64,000 nucleotides of DNA, from contig NC_020291.1 of NCBI RefSeq assembly GCF_000340885.1, forward strand, positions 3,657,001-3,721,000, in the 5' to 3' direction. The position numbers and the translations under genes are program-made. The notes below the pieces were generated by a model, which was given only the letters and a program-made list of their open reading frames with translations, had not been told where the DNA came from and ran no database searches. Positions 1 to 8,289 of this stretch are shown piece by piece (the first letter of the stretch is position 1; each line of letters opens with the position of its first letter). The DNA comes from Clostridium saccharoperbutylacetonicum N1-4(HMT). Its GTDB lineage: Bacteria > Bacillota > Clostridia > Clostridiales > Clostridiaceae.

Positions 1-14
1 ATAAAATCAAAATT

Positions 15-884
15 TTACTTAGCTAAAATTTCAACTCCAGTTTCTGTTATCAAAACAGTGTGTTCCCATTGAGCTGATAATTTATCATCAGCTGTATATA
101 TAGTCCATTCATTTACTTCATCAACAAAAACATCAAAATCTCCTTCATTTACCATTGGTTCTACAGTGAGAACCATTCCTGGTACTAGAAGCATTCCAGT
201 TCCTTTTTCGCCTACATGAGGTACAAAAGGTTCTTCGTGGAATTGATTACCTACCCCATGACCACCTAAAGCTCTAACTATTGTATATCCGTTTTTATGG
301 GCATGTTCTTGACAAGCAGCTCCTATATCACCTAAAAAGCCCCATGGTTTTATTGCCTCTATTCCCTTAACCATAGTTTCTCTAGCTACAGTAACTAGTC
401 TTTTTGCTTTTTCATCAACTTCCCCAATCATAAACATTCTTGAAGCATCTGAGTAATATCCATTTAAAATTGTTGAAACATCAACATTTACTATATCACC
501 ATCTCTTAAAATGATTTTTTCATCTGGGATACCATGACAAACTTCATTGTTAATTGAAGTACACACACTCTTTGGAAAGCCCTCAAAATTTAATGGAGCT
601 GGAATCCCACCATTTTCTGTTGTATAGTCATAAACTAATCTATCAATTTCTTCAGTACTCATTCCAGCTTTAATTTTACTTGCTACCAAATCTAATACTT
701 CATTATTTATTTTAGCACTTTTTCTAATGCCCTCTATATCTTCGGGACTTTTAATTATATCTCTTGGTGGCACTATATGCCCTTTATGTCTATAACTTTC
801 AATTTTTTCATCAAATTCTAAGTGGCATTTTTTATACTTCAATCCACTACCACACCAACATTTTGCATTTCTATCAAAATTCAT
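15..884 (-). CDS. map: Type I methionyl aminopeptidase with N-terminal SEC-C zinc motif
   Basis: Removes the initiator methionine from nascent cytosolic proteins. The 289-residue product has an N-terminal SEC-C type metal-binding motif (C9, C11, C20-H21, in CWCGSGLKYKKCH). The catalytic pita-bread domain runs from about residue 40 to the end. The five expected metal ligands are visible: D135 (NVDV), D146 (YSDASR), H209 (GGHGVG), E242 (TVEPM) and E274 (QWEHT); H117 is the usual substrate-contact histidine. The SEC-C extension is known from a subset of clostridial MetAPs and may help ribosome association (inference). The gene lies downstream of, and on the same strand as, the DEAD-box helicase gene; the 120-bp gap shows no clear terminator. 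Family assignment is very secure. Confidence 0.96.
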   Translation of the reverse strand: MNFDRNAKCWCGSGLKYKKCHLEFDEKIESYRHKGHIVPPRDIIKSPEDIEGIRKSAKINNEVLDLVASKIKAGMSTEEIDRLVYDYTTENGGIPAPLNFEGFPKSVCTSINNEVCHGIPDEKIILRDGDIVNVDVSTILNGYYSDASRMFMIGEVDEKAKRLVTVARETMVKGIEAIKPWGFLGDIGAACQEHAHKNGYTIVRALGGHGVGNQFHEEPFVPHVGEKGTGMLLVPGMVLTVEPMVNEGDFDVFVDEVNEWTIYTADDKLSAQWEHTVLITETGVEILAK

Positions 885-1004
885 TTTCTTAATAACACCT
901 CTTCAAACTTATCTATATTAAAGAACTATAGATTTCATATTTTTTTATAATTTACTTTCTAATACATTATATATCAATAACATAACATTGTAACCATTAA
1001 TTAG

Positions 1005-2447
1005 TTACTTTTTTGCTTTATCAACATTAATCTTTTTACCCTTAATTGTCATAGTTTTTAATTGTTCTATAACTTTTTTGCCTTTTCCATTTAAAATATC
1101 TACATAAGATACAGAATCCTGTACATCAATAATTCCAATATCATCTGCACTTAAACCCTCTATATTACAGATAGCTCCAACAATGTCCCCAGGTCTGATT
1201 TTCTTTTTCTTTCCTCCATTTAAATATATTTTTGTTATATCTGAATTAATAACTTTACTCTTTTCTTTCTTTGCTTTAGGTTTACTTTTTAAAAGTTTAA
1301 TAGAAACCTCTTTATTTTCTTCGATTTCTTTTTCATCCAATTGATTATATACGGGTATATTAAATCCTATGTATGCTTCAATATCCATTAATAAATTATT
1401 TCCTTCATTAGCGCAAAAACTAATAGCCTTTCCTTTAGCACCCGCACGACCACTTCGCCCGATTCTATGTACATAAGCTTCTTTTTCAACTGGTAAATCG
1501 TAGTTTATTACATGCGTAATTCCTTCAATATCTATTCCTCTTGATGCCAAATCCGTTGCTACTAATAACCTAAATTCTCCACGCCTAAACTTTTCCATAA
1601 CCTCAAGCCTCTCTTTTTGCATAAGGCCTCCATGAATCTTATTACTTGAATATCCTTTAGATTTCAAATATTCAAAAACCATGTCAACATTTTCTTTTGT
1701 CTTTGCAAAAATTACAGCTGTCTCAGGTTTTTCACATATTAATATATTATTTAATGCCTCTAACTTCTTATCATACTGAACATAATATAACCTATGTTCA
1801 ATATTATCTGTAATTAACTTTTGACTCTTAATACTGATATCTATGGGCCTATCCATATGTCTTTCACATAAAGCTTTTATTTCTTCTGGGATTGTTGCTG
1901 AGAATAGCATTGTTACTCTCTTCTTTGGAATTCTTCTAATAACGCCTTCAACCTGCCCTATAAAGCCCATATTTAGCATTTCATCAGCCTCATCAATAAC
2001 AAAATACTTTATTTTTGTAGTATCAAGACTTCCTCTATCTATGTGATCTAAAATTCTACCTGGAGTTCCAACTACTATATGTGTTTTTTGCTTTAATTTT
2101 CTTTCTTGTTCCGAAATTGGCTCCTTACCAAAAACAGCAATTGCTCGTATTCTTTTGAATCGTCCTATATTTGAAATATCATCGCTTACTTGCACTGCAA
2201 GTTCTCTTGTTGGTGTCAAAATCAATACTTGAGGAATATTTTCTTCCCAATTTATTTTTTCACATAAAGGTATACCAAAAGCAGCTGTTTTTCCACTTCC
2301 TGTCTGTGACTTAACAATGACATCTTTATTTAAAAGAACCTCTGGTATAACCTTCTCTTGTACTTCAGATGGCTTTTTATATCCAAGTCCTTCAATAGAC
2401 TTCAAAAGATCTTCTCCAATTTTAAACTCGCTAAACCCATTCTTCAT
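1005..2447 (-). CDS. DEAD-box ATP-dependent RNA helicase, DbpA/YxiN type
   Basis: An ATP-dependent RNA helicase likely involved in ribosome assembly or RNA remodelling. The 480-residue product shows the full helicase set: Q-motif region near residue 25, Walker A SQTGSGKT (47-54), PTRELA, VIDEADEM, motif III SAT, RGIDIEG and HRIGRSGRAG. After a Lys-rich linker, roughly residues 400-475 form a DbpA-type RNA-binding domain (starts KIYLNGGKKKKIRPGDIVGA), which in DbpA/YxiN recognises 23S rRNA hairpin 92. The family is secure; rRNA specificity is inferred from the C-terminal domain. It is divergent from a second DEAD-box gene. The ribosome binding site AAGGAG precedes the ATG. Confidence 0.93.
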   Translation of the reverse strand: MKNGFSEFKIGEDLLKSIEGLGYKKPSEVQEKVIPEVLLNKDVIVKSQTGSGKTAAFGIPLCEKINWEENIPQVLILTPTRELAVQVSDDISNIGRFKRIRAIAVFGKEPISEQERKLKQKTHIVVGTPGRILDHIDRGSLDTTKIKYFVIDEADEMLNMGFIGQVEGVIRRIPKKRVTMLFSATIPEEIKALCERHMDRPIDISIKSQKLITDNIEHRLYYVQYDKKLEALNNILICEKPETAVIFAKTKENVDMVFEYLKSKGYSSNKIHGGLMQKERLEVMEKFRRGEFRLLVATDLASRGIDIEGITHVINYDLPVEKEAYVHRIGRSGRAGAKGKAISFCANEGNNLLMDIEAYIGFNIPVYNQLDEKEIEENKEVSIKLLKSKPKAKKEKSKVINSDITKIYLNGGKKKKIRPGDIVGAICNIEGLSADDIGIIDVQDSVSYVDILNGKGKKVIEQLKTMTIKGKKINVDKAKK

Positions 2448-2803
2448 TATTTAAATTTCTCCTTAATCTAATAATTTACACTTTTATTCCTTTGTAATTA
2501 TAATCTTTCTTATTATACCATCCTTATCTATTTTTAAAACATTAAAAATCATATCTATATTTATATCTTTACAATCATATCAAATTTAATTTGTTAGTTC
2601 TATCAATTAAAAATAGAATTTTGTCAACTAATAGTTGCATTAAAAGCAAATTATACAAGTTTATCTGGCAATATTCATATAATAAAGATATAATTAGTTT
2701 GCAATGATAAAAAATCAAGCTGTTAATCAAATTTTAGTTAACTATTCTAACTTAAATATATTTTTTCATTGTGAAGTAAATCTAAACATAAAAGGAGAAA
2801 TTA
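2448..2803. other. Divergent intergenic region between two DEAD-box helicase genes
   Basis: About 356 bp of AT-rich DNA serve as the upstream region for both helicase genes. AAGGAG (minus, before the 480-aa gene) and AAAGGAG (plus, before the 407-aa gene) are the ribosome binding sites. A TATAAT hexamer occurs on the plus strand near 2697, but no convincing -35 element accompanies it. I see no ORF, terminator or known riboswitch. Cold-shock-type regulation is common for such helicases, but nothing here proves it. Confidence 0.5.
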
Positions 2804-4027
2804 ATGAACAATTCATTTAGCGATTTAAATTTAAATTCAAATATAGTAGAAGGACTAAAAAAACAAGGAATTACTGTTCCAACTGCAATTCAATCATCAT
2901 CAATTATTCCAGCTATTGAAAATAAAGATATAATTGGTGAAGCTTTTACCGGAAGCGGAAAGACCTTAGCATATCTAATTCCATTATTTCATAAGATAGA
3001 TACAACAAAAAGAGAAATGCAAGGAATAATTTTAGCTCCTACTCACGAACTTGCTATACAAATTGAAGATCAAATTAAGCTTTTAGCTCAAAACTCTGAT
3101 GTACCAGTTACATCTTTATCAATAATTGGAGATGTAAATATCAATAATCAAATTAAAAAATTGAAAGATATTAAACCTCATATTATTGTTGGCTCAACCG
3201 GAAGAATTCTAGATCTAATTCAAAAAAAGAAAATAACTGCTCATACTATTAAGACAATTGTTATAGACGAAGCCGATAATTTATTAGACCCAAAAAGAGC
3301 TCTTGTCACTAAAAACATTATTAAAACAACAATGAGAGATAGACAACTTATGATTTTTTCTGCCTCAATTAAAGCCGAAACTTTAGAAACAGCAAAAACT
3401 TTAATGAAGGAACCTTTAATTATAAAAGGTGAGGATAAACCACAGATCAACCCTAATATTGAGCATATGTTTATTGTATGTGAAAGACGTGATAAATTTG
3501 AAACTCTAAGAAAACTTCTTGTCGCTGTTAAGCCCGAGAAAGCAATTATTTTTGTTAATGATAATGATGATATTGAATTAACAACTGTAAAACTAAATTA
3601 TCATAGTAAAGATTGTTTTGCAATGACTGGTAAAATATCAAAAGAAGATAGAAAACTTGCAATCGAGAGTTTTAAAAATGGTAAAATTAAAATTCTAGTA
3701 TCTTCAGATGTAACTGCTAGAGGTTTAGATGTTGAAGGAATAACTCATGTATTTCACTTAGATTTACCTTTGAAATTAAATGAATATTTACATAGAGCTG
3801 GAAGAACTGCTAGAGGAGATGCTCATGGTACTTCTATATGTGTAACAACAATCAAACAGTTAAGTATAATAAAAAAATATGAAAGAGAATTCAATGTTGA
3901 ATTTAAACAAAAAAAAGTATTTGGAGGAATTCTTGAAGACTATAATTATTCCCTTGAAGTAAAAAATGATAATTCAGAAAACAAATCCTACAACAACAAA
4001 TTTAACAAATCAAAATTTCATAAATAA
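2804..4027 (+). CDS. DEAD-box RNA helicase without RNA-binding extension
   Basis: A second ATP-dependent RNA helicase, 407 residues, cytosolic. Motifs visible are Walker A AFTGSGKT, APTHELA (variant of PTRELA), VIDEADNLLD, SAS in place of motif III SAT, ARGLDVEG and HRAGRTARG. Unlike its divergent neighbour it has no DbpA-type domain. It ends in a short Asn/Lys/Ser-rich basic tail that could bind RNA nonspecifically (inference). AAAGGAG lies 7 nt before the ATG. A hairpin with a short T-run follows the stop codon, so it is probably monocistronic. The precise RNA target cannot be told from sequence. Confidence 0.92.
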   Translation: MNNSFSDLNLNSNIVEGLKKQGITVPTAIQSSSIIPAIENKDIIGEAFTGSGKTLAYLIPLFHKIDTTKREMQGIILAPTHELAIQIEDQIKLLAQNSDVPVTSLSIIGDVNINNQIKKLKDIKPHIIVGSTGRILDLIQKKKITAHTIKTIVIDEADNLLDPKRALVTKNIIKTTMRDRQLMIFSASIKAETLETAKTLMKEPLIIKGEDKPQINPNIEHMFIVCERRDKFETLRKLLVAVKPEKAIIFVNDNDDIELTTVKLNYHSKDCFAMTGKISKEDRKLAIESFKNGKIKILVSSDVTARGLDVEGITHVFHLDLPLKLNEYLHRAGRTARGDAHGTSICVTTIKQLSIIKKYEREFNVEFKQKKVFGGILEDYNYSLEVKNDNSENKSYNNKFNKSKFHK

Positions 4028-4056
4028 ATTTTATATTAAATCAAAAGTTTTATATA

Positions 4057-4088
4057 AAAGGCTTGATAATACTGTTATTAAGTCTTTT
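4057..4088 (+). terminator. Intrinsic terminator of the 407-aa helicase gene
   Basis: A 13-bp stem (AAAGGCTTGATAA with TTATTAAGTCTTT, two G-U pairs) closes a 5-nt loop and is followed by a T-rich stretch. It lies 30 bp after the helicase stop codon. Confidence 0.75.
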
Positions 4089-4104
4089 ATTCATATTATA
4101 TAAG

Positions 4105-4250
4105 TTCTAATTAAGGCATTACATCTCACATTAAGAAATCCTGAAAGGAAAAGTGAGAATCGAAATTTTACATTTCGCTATTCGAACTTTCTCTGTGAGC
4201 TTCGTGGCTAATGACAATTGATAATGAACATTGATAATTGAACTGTATAT
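4105..4250. repeat. Small intergenic palindromic repeat element
   Basis: The stretch contains an outer inverted pair CTCACA (4125-4130) / TGTGAG (4194-4199). Inside it is a hairpin with the pentaloop TTTAC (CGAAAT-TTTAC-ATTTCG). It is followed by CAATTGATAAT...ATTGATAATTG, an imperfect palindrome. TTCTAATTAA (4105-4114) and TTAAGAAATCCT (4131-4142) recur in the same order near 34701 and 34733, which suggests copies of a short dispersed element. No coding capacity. Confidence 0.5.
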
Positions 4251-4414
4251 ATTTTAAATATTTCTCTATAATAATCAACTTATTTTTTAGTAGTATTTAT
4301 TTTAAAATAAGTTATCATATACTATATTAGTTATAGATATCCAAATTAATAATTCAACTTATAAATGTAATATATATGTATTATTGAGAAATTATAATCG
4401 TAATACTACACTAG

Positions 4415-4602
4415 AAATCAGATACATTTTTCTGGAAGCAGGCATGTGAAATTGAGCTGATGATGGTTCTTAATGGGGGCTTGTTTCATTTTCAGCTTGT
4501 CCAGATTTTACATCTGGAACACCTGAAATGACGACAAGCCGCCATTTAGAACTTTCCAGCGAAAATTTCACTAGTCCTGTGGAAGATAAATGTATCTGAT
4601 TT
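4415..4602. repeat. 188-bp imperfect inverted repeat (MITE-like long hairpin)
   Basis: Perfect 15-bp terminal inverted repeats (AAATCAGATACATTT at 4415-4429; its complement at 4588-4602) enclose two long arms. The arms pair imperfectly through most of their length, ending in the apical hairpin CCAGAT-TTTAC-ATCTGG (4501-4517). The interior is visibly more GC-rich than the flanking intergenic DNA, and there is no ORF. The structure fits a miniature inverted-repeat element or a long structured RNA. The TTTAC apical loop is the same as in the adjacent smaller element. Confidence 0.7.
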
Positions 4603-4671
4603 AGGTAATTGTTGCATACGTCTAATTTTCGATTTGAATATCTTTAATAAGAACATAAAGGGGACACTTTA

Positions 4672-5601
4672 ATGAACAACAATAAAATTCTTTTAAATTT
4701 ATTAGCACTAATTACAGTACTCATTTGGTCTACTACTTTTATTTTTAGTAAAATATTATTAAATATTTTTACTCCACTTGAAGTTATGTTTTATAGATTT
4801 ATAATTGCTTATATTTTATTGCTTATAATTTATCCTAAATTTCACAAAATACATTCTTTAAAAGAGGAGTTCATGTTTTTGATATGCGGTATTACAGGAG
4901 GGTCACTTTACTTTTTAACTGAAAATTCAGCTGTTAAAATATCACAAGTATCAAATGTCGGACTTATAGTTGCCACTGCACCAATTATAACTGCTCTCCT
5001 TGCTCATTTTTTTACTAAAGGTGAACATATAAATAGAAATTTAATCTATGGTTTTATTATTGCAATTTCAGGGGTTTTTTTAGTTATTTTTAACGGTAGC
5101 TTTATGCTTAAATTAAATCCAGTTGGAGATATGCTTGCCTTAGGCGCAGCAATATCTTGGTCAGTTTATTCTATAACAACTAAAAAGTTTGGCAGTAAAT
5201 ATAATCATCTATATTTAACTAGAAAAATTTTCTTTTATGCTTTGATAACTATGGTTCCTTTTTTATGGACGTCAGAATTTAATTTTGATATAAAAAAAAT
5301 CCAAAATATCAGTGTTATTATGAATCTTCTATTTTTAGGAGCCATAGCATCTAGTTTATGCTATGTTGTATGGAATTTTACTGTAGACAAGCTTGGAGTA
5401 ATAAAAACTAATAATTATATTTACCTTATTCCAGCCTTTACATTATTATTTTCTATTTGTATCCTAAATGAAAAAATCACTTTATATTCTGCACTTGGTG
5501 CATTATTCATTTTCTTAGGTGTATATGTTTCAGAGAATGGTTCCAAGCTAGGTAATTTACTTCTTTCTAAAAATTTATTTAAATCTAAAAATGATTATTA
5601 A
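4672..5601 (+). CDS. EamA-family (DMT superfamily) transporter
   Basis: An integral membrane permease of 309 residues with about ten hydrophobic helices arranged as two EamA repeats. The first begins LLALITVLIWSTTFIFSK, the second at about residue 155 (GDMLALGAAISWSVYS). Members export metabolites, amino acids or toxic compounds; the substrate here is unknown. AAAGGGG precedes the ATG by 8 nt. It appears monocistronic: the MITE-like repeat lies upstream and a hairpin lies downstream. The C-terminus is a short basic cytosolic tail. Confidence 0.88.
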   Translation: MNNNKILLNLLALITVLIWSTTFIFSKILLNIFTPLEVMFYRFIIAYILLLIIYPKFHKIHSLKEEFMFLICGITGGSLYFLTENSAVKISQVSNVGLIVATAPIITALLAHFFTKGEHINRNLIYGFIIAISGVFLVIFNGSFMLKLNPVGDMLALGAAISWSVYSITTKKFGSKYNHLYLTRKIFFYALITMVPFLWTSEFNFDIKKIQNISVIMNLLFLGAIASSLCYVVWNFTVDKLGVIKTNNYIYLIPAFTLLFSICILNEKITLYSALGALFIFLGVYVSENGSKLGNLLLSKNLFKSKNDY

Positions 5602-5608
5602 ACATACA

Positions 5609-5653
5609 AGGCACATTAAGAAGATAGCGCAGATATATCTCCCTAATGTGCCT
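5609..5653. terminator. Inverted repeat between convergent genes
   Basis: A perfect 10-bp stem AGGCACATTA / TAATGTGCCT (5609-5618, 5644-5653) lies between the convergent EamA gene and the 81-aa gene. The 25-nt loop contains the palindrome AGATATATCT. It lacks a good T-run in either direction, so terminator function is likely from position rather than proven. Confidence 0.5.
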
Positions 5654-5704
5654 AATTGATCTCAATAAATTTTCAATTTCGCTTAATCTATAAATTAAAA
5701 TATA

Positions 5705-5950
5705 CTATTTAAGATTCTCTATATCCCCCATATATTCAACGGGTTCCATTTTTACTTTTACTCTTACAATAGTCTTATGACCATCTAATTCTAAATTCTT
5801 TTTATCTTTTTTTAATTCTTTTTCATCTTCATAGATTCCTAACAATGTAGATTCCACTTCATGTCCATTAACAACGCTTGCCTTTAATACTGCAAACACC
5901 TCTTTTTCTTCATTTACTGTACCAAATTTTACTGTATTATCTCTACCCAT
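5705..5950 (-). CDS. Conserved-looking small hypothetical protein
   Basis: An 81-residue, highly charged soluble protein with no recognisable catalytic motif. It has a Lys/Glu-rich centre (YEDEKELKKDKKNLELDG) and short beta-like segments on both sides (VFAVLKASVVNG, TIVRVKVKMEP). A good ribosome binding site (AAGGGAG, 8 nt before ATG) and its isolated position with its own upstream region support a real gene. I do not recognise the family; no signal peptide or membrane helix is present. Confidence 0.6.
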   Translation of the reverse strand: MGRDNTVKFGTVNEEKEVFAVLKASVVNGHEVESTLLGIYEDEKELKKDKKNLELDGHKTIVRVKVKMEPVEYMGDIENLK

Positions 5951-6129
5951 TTTAATTATCTCCCTTGCTTTTTATTTTTTATAAACTAATTATAATACTC
6001 TTCGCACACGTGTGCAATAAAAGATATTATTTTAACAAATGAATTAATCTAATACTCTATAATATAATATTTTTAGGATAATTATTTAATCAATTTTTAC
6101 ATTAATTATAAATTTTTTCTATTTTTTTC

Positions 6130-6158
6130 TTGCATTATTTTTTAATTTATAGTATATT
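6130..6158 (+). promoter_or_regulatory. Promoter of the ABC-exporter leader transcript
   Basis: TTGCAT (6130-6135) and TATATT (6153-6158), spaced 17 bp, form a good sigma-A type promoter. It lies about 46 bp before the leader ORF start. Transcription from here would cross the leader ORF and its terminator before the ABC genes. Confidence 0.6.
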
Positions 6159-6203
6159 AACAACAAGATGTTTAGAATTATAAAATTATAAGGAGGTTTA
6201 ACT

Positions 6204-6293
6204 ATGGATACAAATATAATATTTACTGCTATTATAAAATCAAATATATTTTATTATTCATCTGTGAAACCTCATAAGAGATATGCTATTTGA
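6204..6293 (+). CDS. 29-codon leader peptide ORF upstream of ABC exporter
   Basis: The ATG follows AAGGAGG (7-nt spacing). The 29-residue product begins MDTNIIFTAIIKS and ends SSVKPHKRYAI. It lies between a promoter and an intrinsic terminator, upstream of a BmrCD-like exporter. That is the layout of the Bacillus subtilis BmrB leader, whose translation controls attenuation of bmrCD (established for that system). Codons 20-23 (TCTGTGAAACCT) contain a 9-nt segment able to pair with the 5' side of the terminator. The peptide probably acts in cis; regulation by ribosome stalling is inference. Too short for most annotation pipelines. Confidence 0.65.
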   Translation: MDTNIIFTAIIKSNIFYYSSVKPHKRYAI

Positions 6294-6345
6294 TATACAT
6301 TTTTTACGTTTAGCATTTAACTTTTATATTGTTTGTTTAACACAG
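6262..6345 (+). promoter_or_regulatory. Candidate anti-terminator pairing of the ABC leader
   Basis: CTGTGAAAC (6262-6270, inside the leader ORF) is complementary to GTTT (6335-6338) plus CACAG (6341-6345), with a two-base bulge. This pairing would consume the 5' arm of the terminator at 6339-6347. Ribosome position on the leader ORF would therefore decide between anti-terminator and terminator. A further 6-bp pair, ATGCTA (6283-6288) / TAGCAT (6311-6316), lies between. Inference from complementarity only. Confidence 0.45.
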
Positions 6346-6367
6346 CTCTGAATAGCTGTGTTTTTTT
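6339..6367 (+). terminator. Intrinsic terminator in the 5' leader of the ABC operon
   Basis: AACACAGCT-CTGAAT-AGCTGTGTT forms a 9-bp perfect stem followed by seven T residues. It comes after the 29-codon ORF and about 190 bp before the ABC-exporter start codon, where it can only serve as an attenuator or end a separate short transcript. Confidence 0.85.
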
Positions 6368-6554
6368 GCGTTTAATTAATTCAAACTCATCTATATCAAT
6401 ATAGATATCTCAATAATTTTAAACAGTCAAATCCATTAAAGGTACAATTTCAGTTAAGTAATAATTCGTGACTGCAGTCCAAAAATAATATTTGTTTACT
6501 GACTAAATTGTATTTGACAAAAATAGTACATAAATAGATAAAGGAGGAATTTTT

Positions 6555-8288
6555 ATGACTTTATTCAAAAATTACATTGTAAAGCAGTGGAAATTATTTA
6601 TTATTCCCTTTTTTGCAATGATTATATGTATCTGTGCAGATAGTTCTTATCCCTATTTTCAAAAGATATTTATAGATAATATAATTCTAGGAAATAATCA
6701 CGATTATTTAACTATTTTTTTAGGAATAATTTCAATGATAGCATTACTTCATGGTTTATTTGCTTATATTAATGAATTTTTATTTGATAAATTTGCATTA
6801 ATCATCTGCAAAAAATTGAGACAAGATTTATATACCAAATTTCAATCCTTTGAATTCTCATTCTTCGATAATAATAATACTGGGGAATTACTTTCAAGAA
6901 TTATTGAGGATGTTGATGTTGTTTGGGATACATTAGCCTTTGGATTAAGATTATTAATCGAAGCAATAATACTCTTTTCAGTATCAGTAACTATTATGTT
7001 TAGCATTAACAAAACTTTAACAATTATTTGTTTGATAGTATTGTTGCCAGTTGCTTATATTGGAATGATTATGGACAAGAAGTTTTGGAATGTATATTCA
7101 CAAATAAGTGATCAAACCGCTGAAATTAATTCTATAGTTCAACAAGATGTTTCTGGAATTAGACTTGTAAAAGCTTTTGCTCGTGAGAAATATGAAATAT
7201 CTAAATTTTTAAAAGTAAACCAAAAATTCTATGATTTAAATGTTGACCAAGCAAAGATTGTTGGTACCTATGGTCCTTTGATTGAGCTACTAACAAATTC
7301 TGCTCCAATTTTGATGATTATATACGGAGGTTATCTATGTATTCAAGGGAATTTAAGTTTTGGAAGTCTAGTTGCTTTTACTAGCTATATTTTCAATCTA
7401 TCGTGGTGTGTAAGAAATTTAGGTGCATTTATTAACTTACTTTCTCAAAATAAAGCTTCTATGAGCAAGATTGCAGATATATTAAATAGAAAATCTGCTA
7501 TTGTTTCAAAAAATGATAGTTATAACCCTACTGACGTTAAAGGAGATATTGTCTTTAAAAATGTAAGCTTTTCTTATAATAATATTGAAATTCTCCACAA
7601 TATAAATTTAAATATACCTCATGGTAGTACTGTTGCAATAATGGGAACTACTGGTTGTGGTAAAAGTACTCTACTTTCTTTAATTGGAAGATATTACGAT
7701 GTAACTGCTGGAGAAATTTTAGTAGATAATGTTAATGTTAAAGACTGGAATTTAGAAACTTTAAGAGCTAATATGTCAGTAGTATTCCAAGACACTTTCC
7801 TATTCTCAGATACCATAAAAAACAATATTGATTTTGGTAGTGGTAAATCAGAAAGTGCATTAATCAAAGCAGTTAAAGATAGTACCGCTCACTCATTTAT
7901 TAAGGAAATGCCTGAAGGCTTTGACACAATAATTGGAGAAAGAGGTCTTGGTCTCTCTGGAGGTCAAAAACAAAGACTAGCTATATCAAGAGCTATCATA
8001 AGAAAATCACCTATTTTGATTCTTGATGATTCAACTTCAGCTCTAGATATGGAAACAGAATTTAAGGTTCTTCAAAACTTAAAGAATGATAAGAAAAAGA
8101 CAACAACCTTTATAATTGCTCATAGAATATCTGGTGTAAAAGATGCTGATATTATACTCTTCATGAAAGATGGTAAAATTATCGAAAAAGGCACTCATTC
8201 CAGCTTAGTTAATTCAAAAGGCTATTACTTTAATGTTTATTCTCATCAATTCCAAGATTTTGAAGCCCTGACATTGGAGGCGAATTAA
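6555..8288 (+). CDS. Heterodimeric ABC exporter subunit with degenerate catalytic site (BmrC-like)
   Basis: A half-size multidrug-type ABC exporter of 577 residues. Six membrane helices occupy residues 1-300, and the nucleotide-binding domain follows from about 330. Walker A is GTTGCGKS and the signature is LSGGQKQR. Walker B is ILILDDSTSALD, where the usual catalytic Glu is Asp, as expected for the degenerate-site subunit of heterodimers such as BmrC or TM287. The H-loop is IIAHR. AAAGGAGG precedes the ATG. The stop is one base from the start of its partner gene, so the two are translationally coupled. Upstream lie a leader ORF and attenuator. Substrate is unknown; drug or peptide export is inferred. 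Confidence 0.92.
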   Translation: MTLFKNYIVKQWKLFIIPFFAMIICICADSSYPYFQKIFIDNIILGNNHDYLTIFLGIISMIALLHGLFAYINEFLFDKFALIICKKLRQDLYTKFQSFEFSFFDNNNTGELLSRIIEDVDVVWDTLAFGLRLLIEAIILFSVSVTIMFSINKTLTIICLIVLLPVAYIGMIMDKKFWNVYSQISDQTAEINSIVQQDVSGIRLVKAFAREKYEISKFLKVNQKFYDLNVDQAKIVGTYGPLIELLTNSAPILMIIYGGYLCIQGNLSFGSLVAFTSYIFNLSWCVRNLGAFINLLSQNKASMSKIADILNRKSAIVSKNDSYNPTDVKGDIVFKNVSFSYNNIEILHNINLNIPHGSTVAIMGTTGCGKSTLLSLIGRYYDVTAGEILVDNVNVKDWNLETLRANMSVVFQDTFLFSDTIKNNIDFGSGKSESALIKAVKDSTAHSFIKEMPEGFDTIIGERGLGLSGGQKQRLAISRAIIRKSPILILDDSTSALDMETEFKVLQNLKNDKKKTTTFIIAHRISGVKDADIILFMKDGKIIEKGTHSSLVNSKGYYFNVYSHQFQDFEALTLEAN

Positions 8289-8289
8289 T

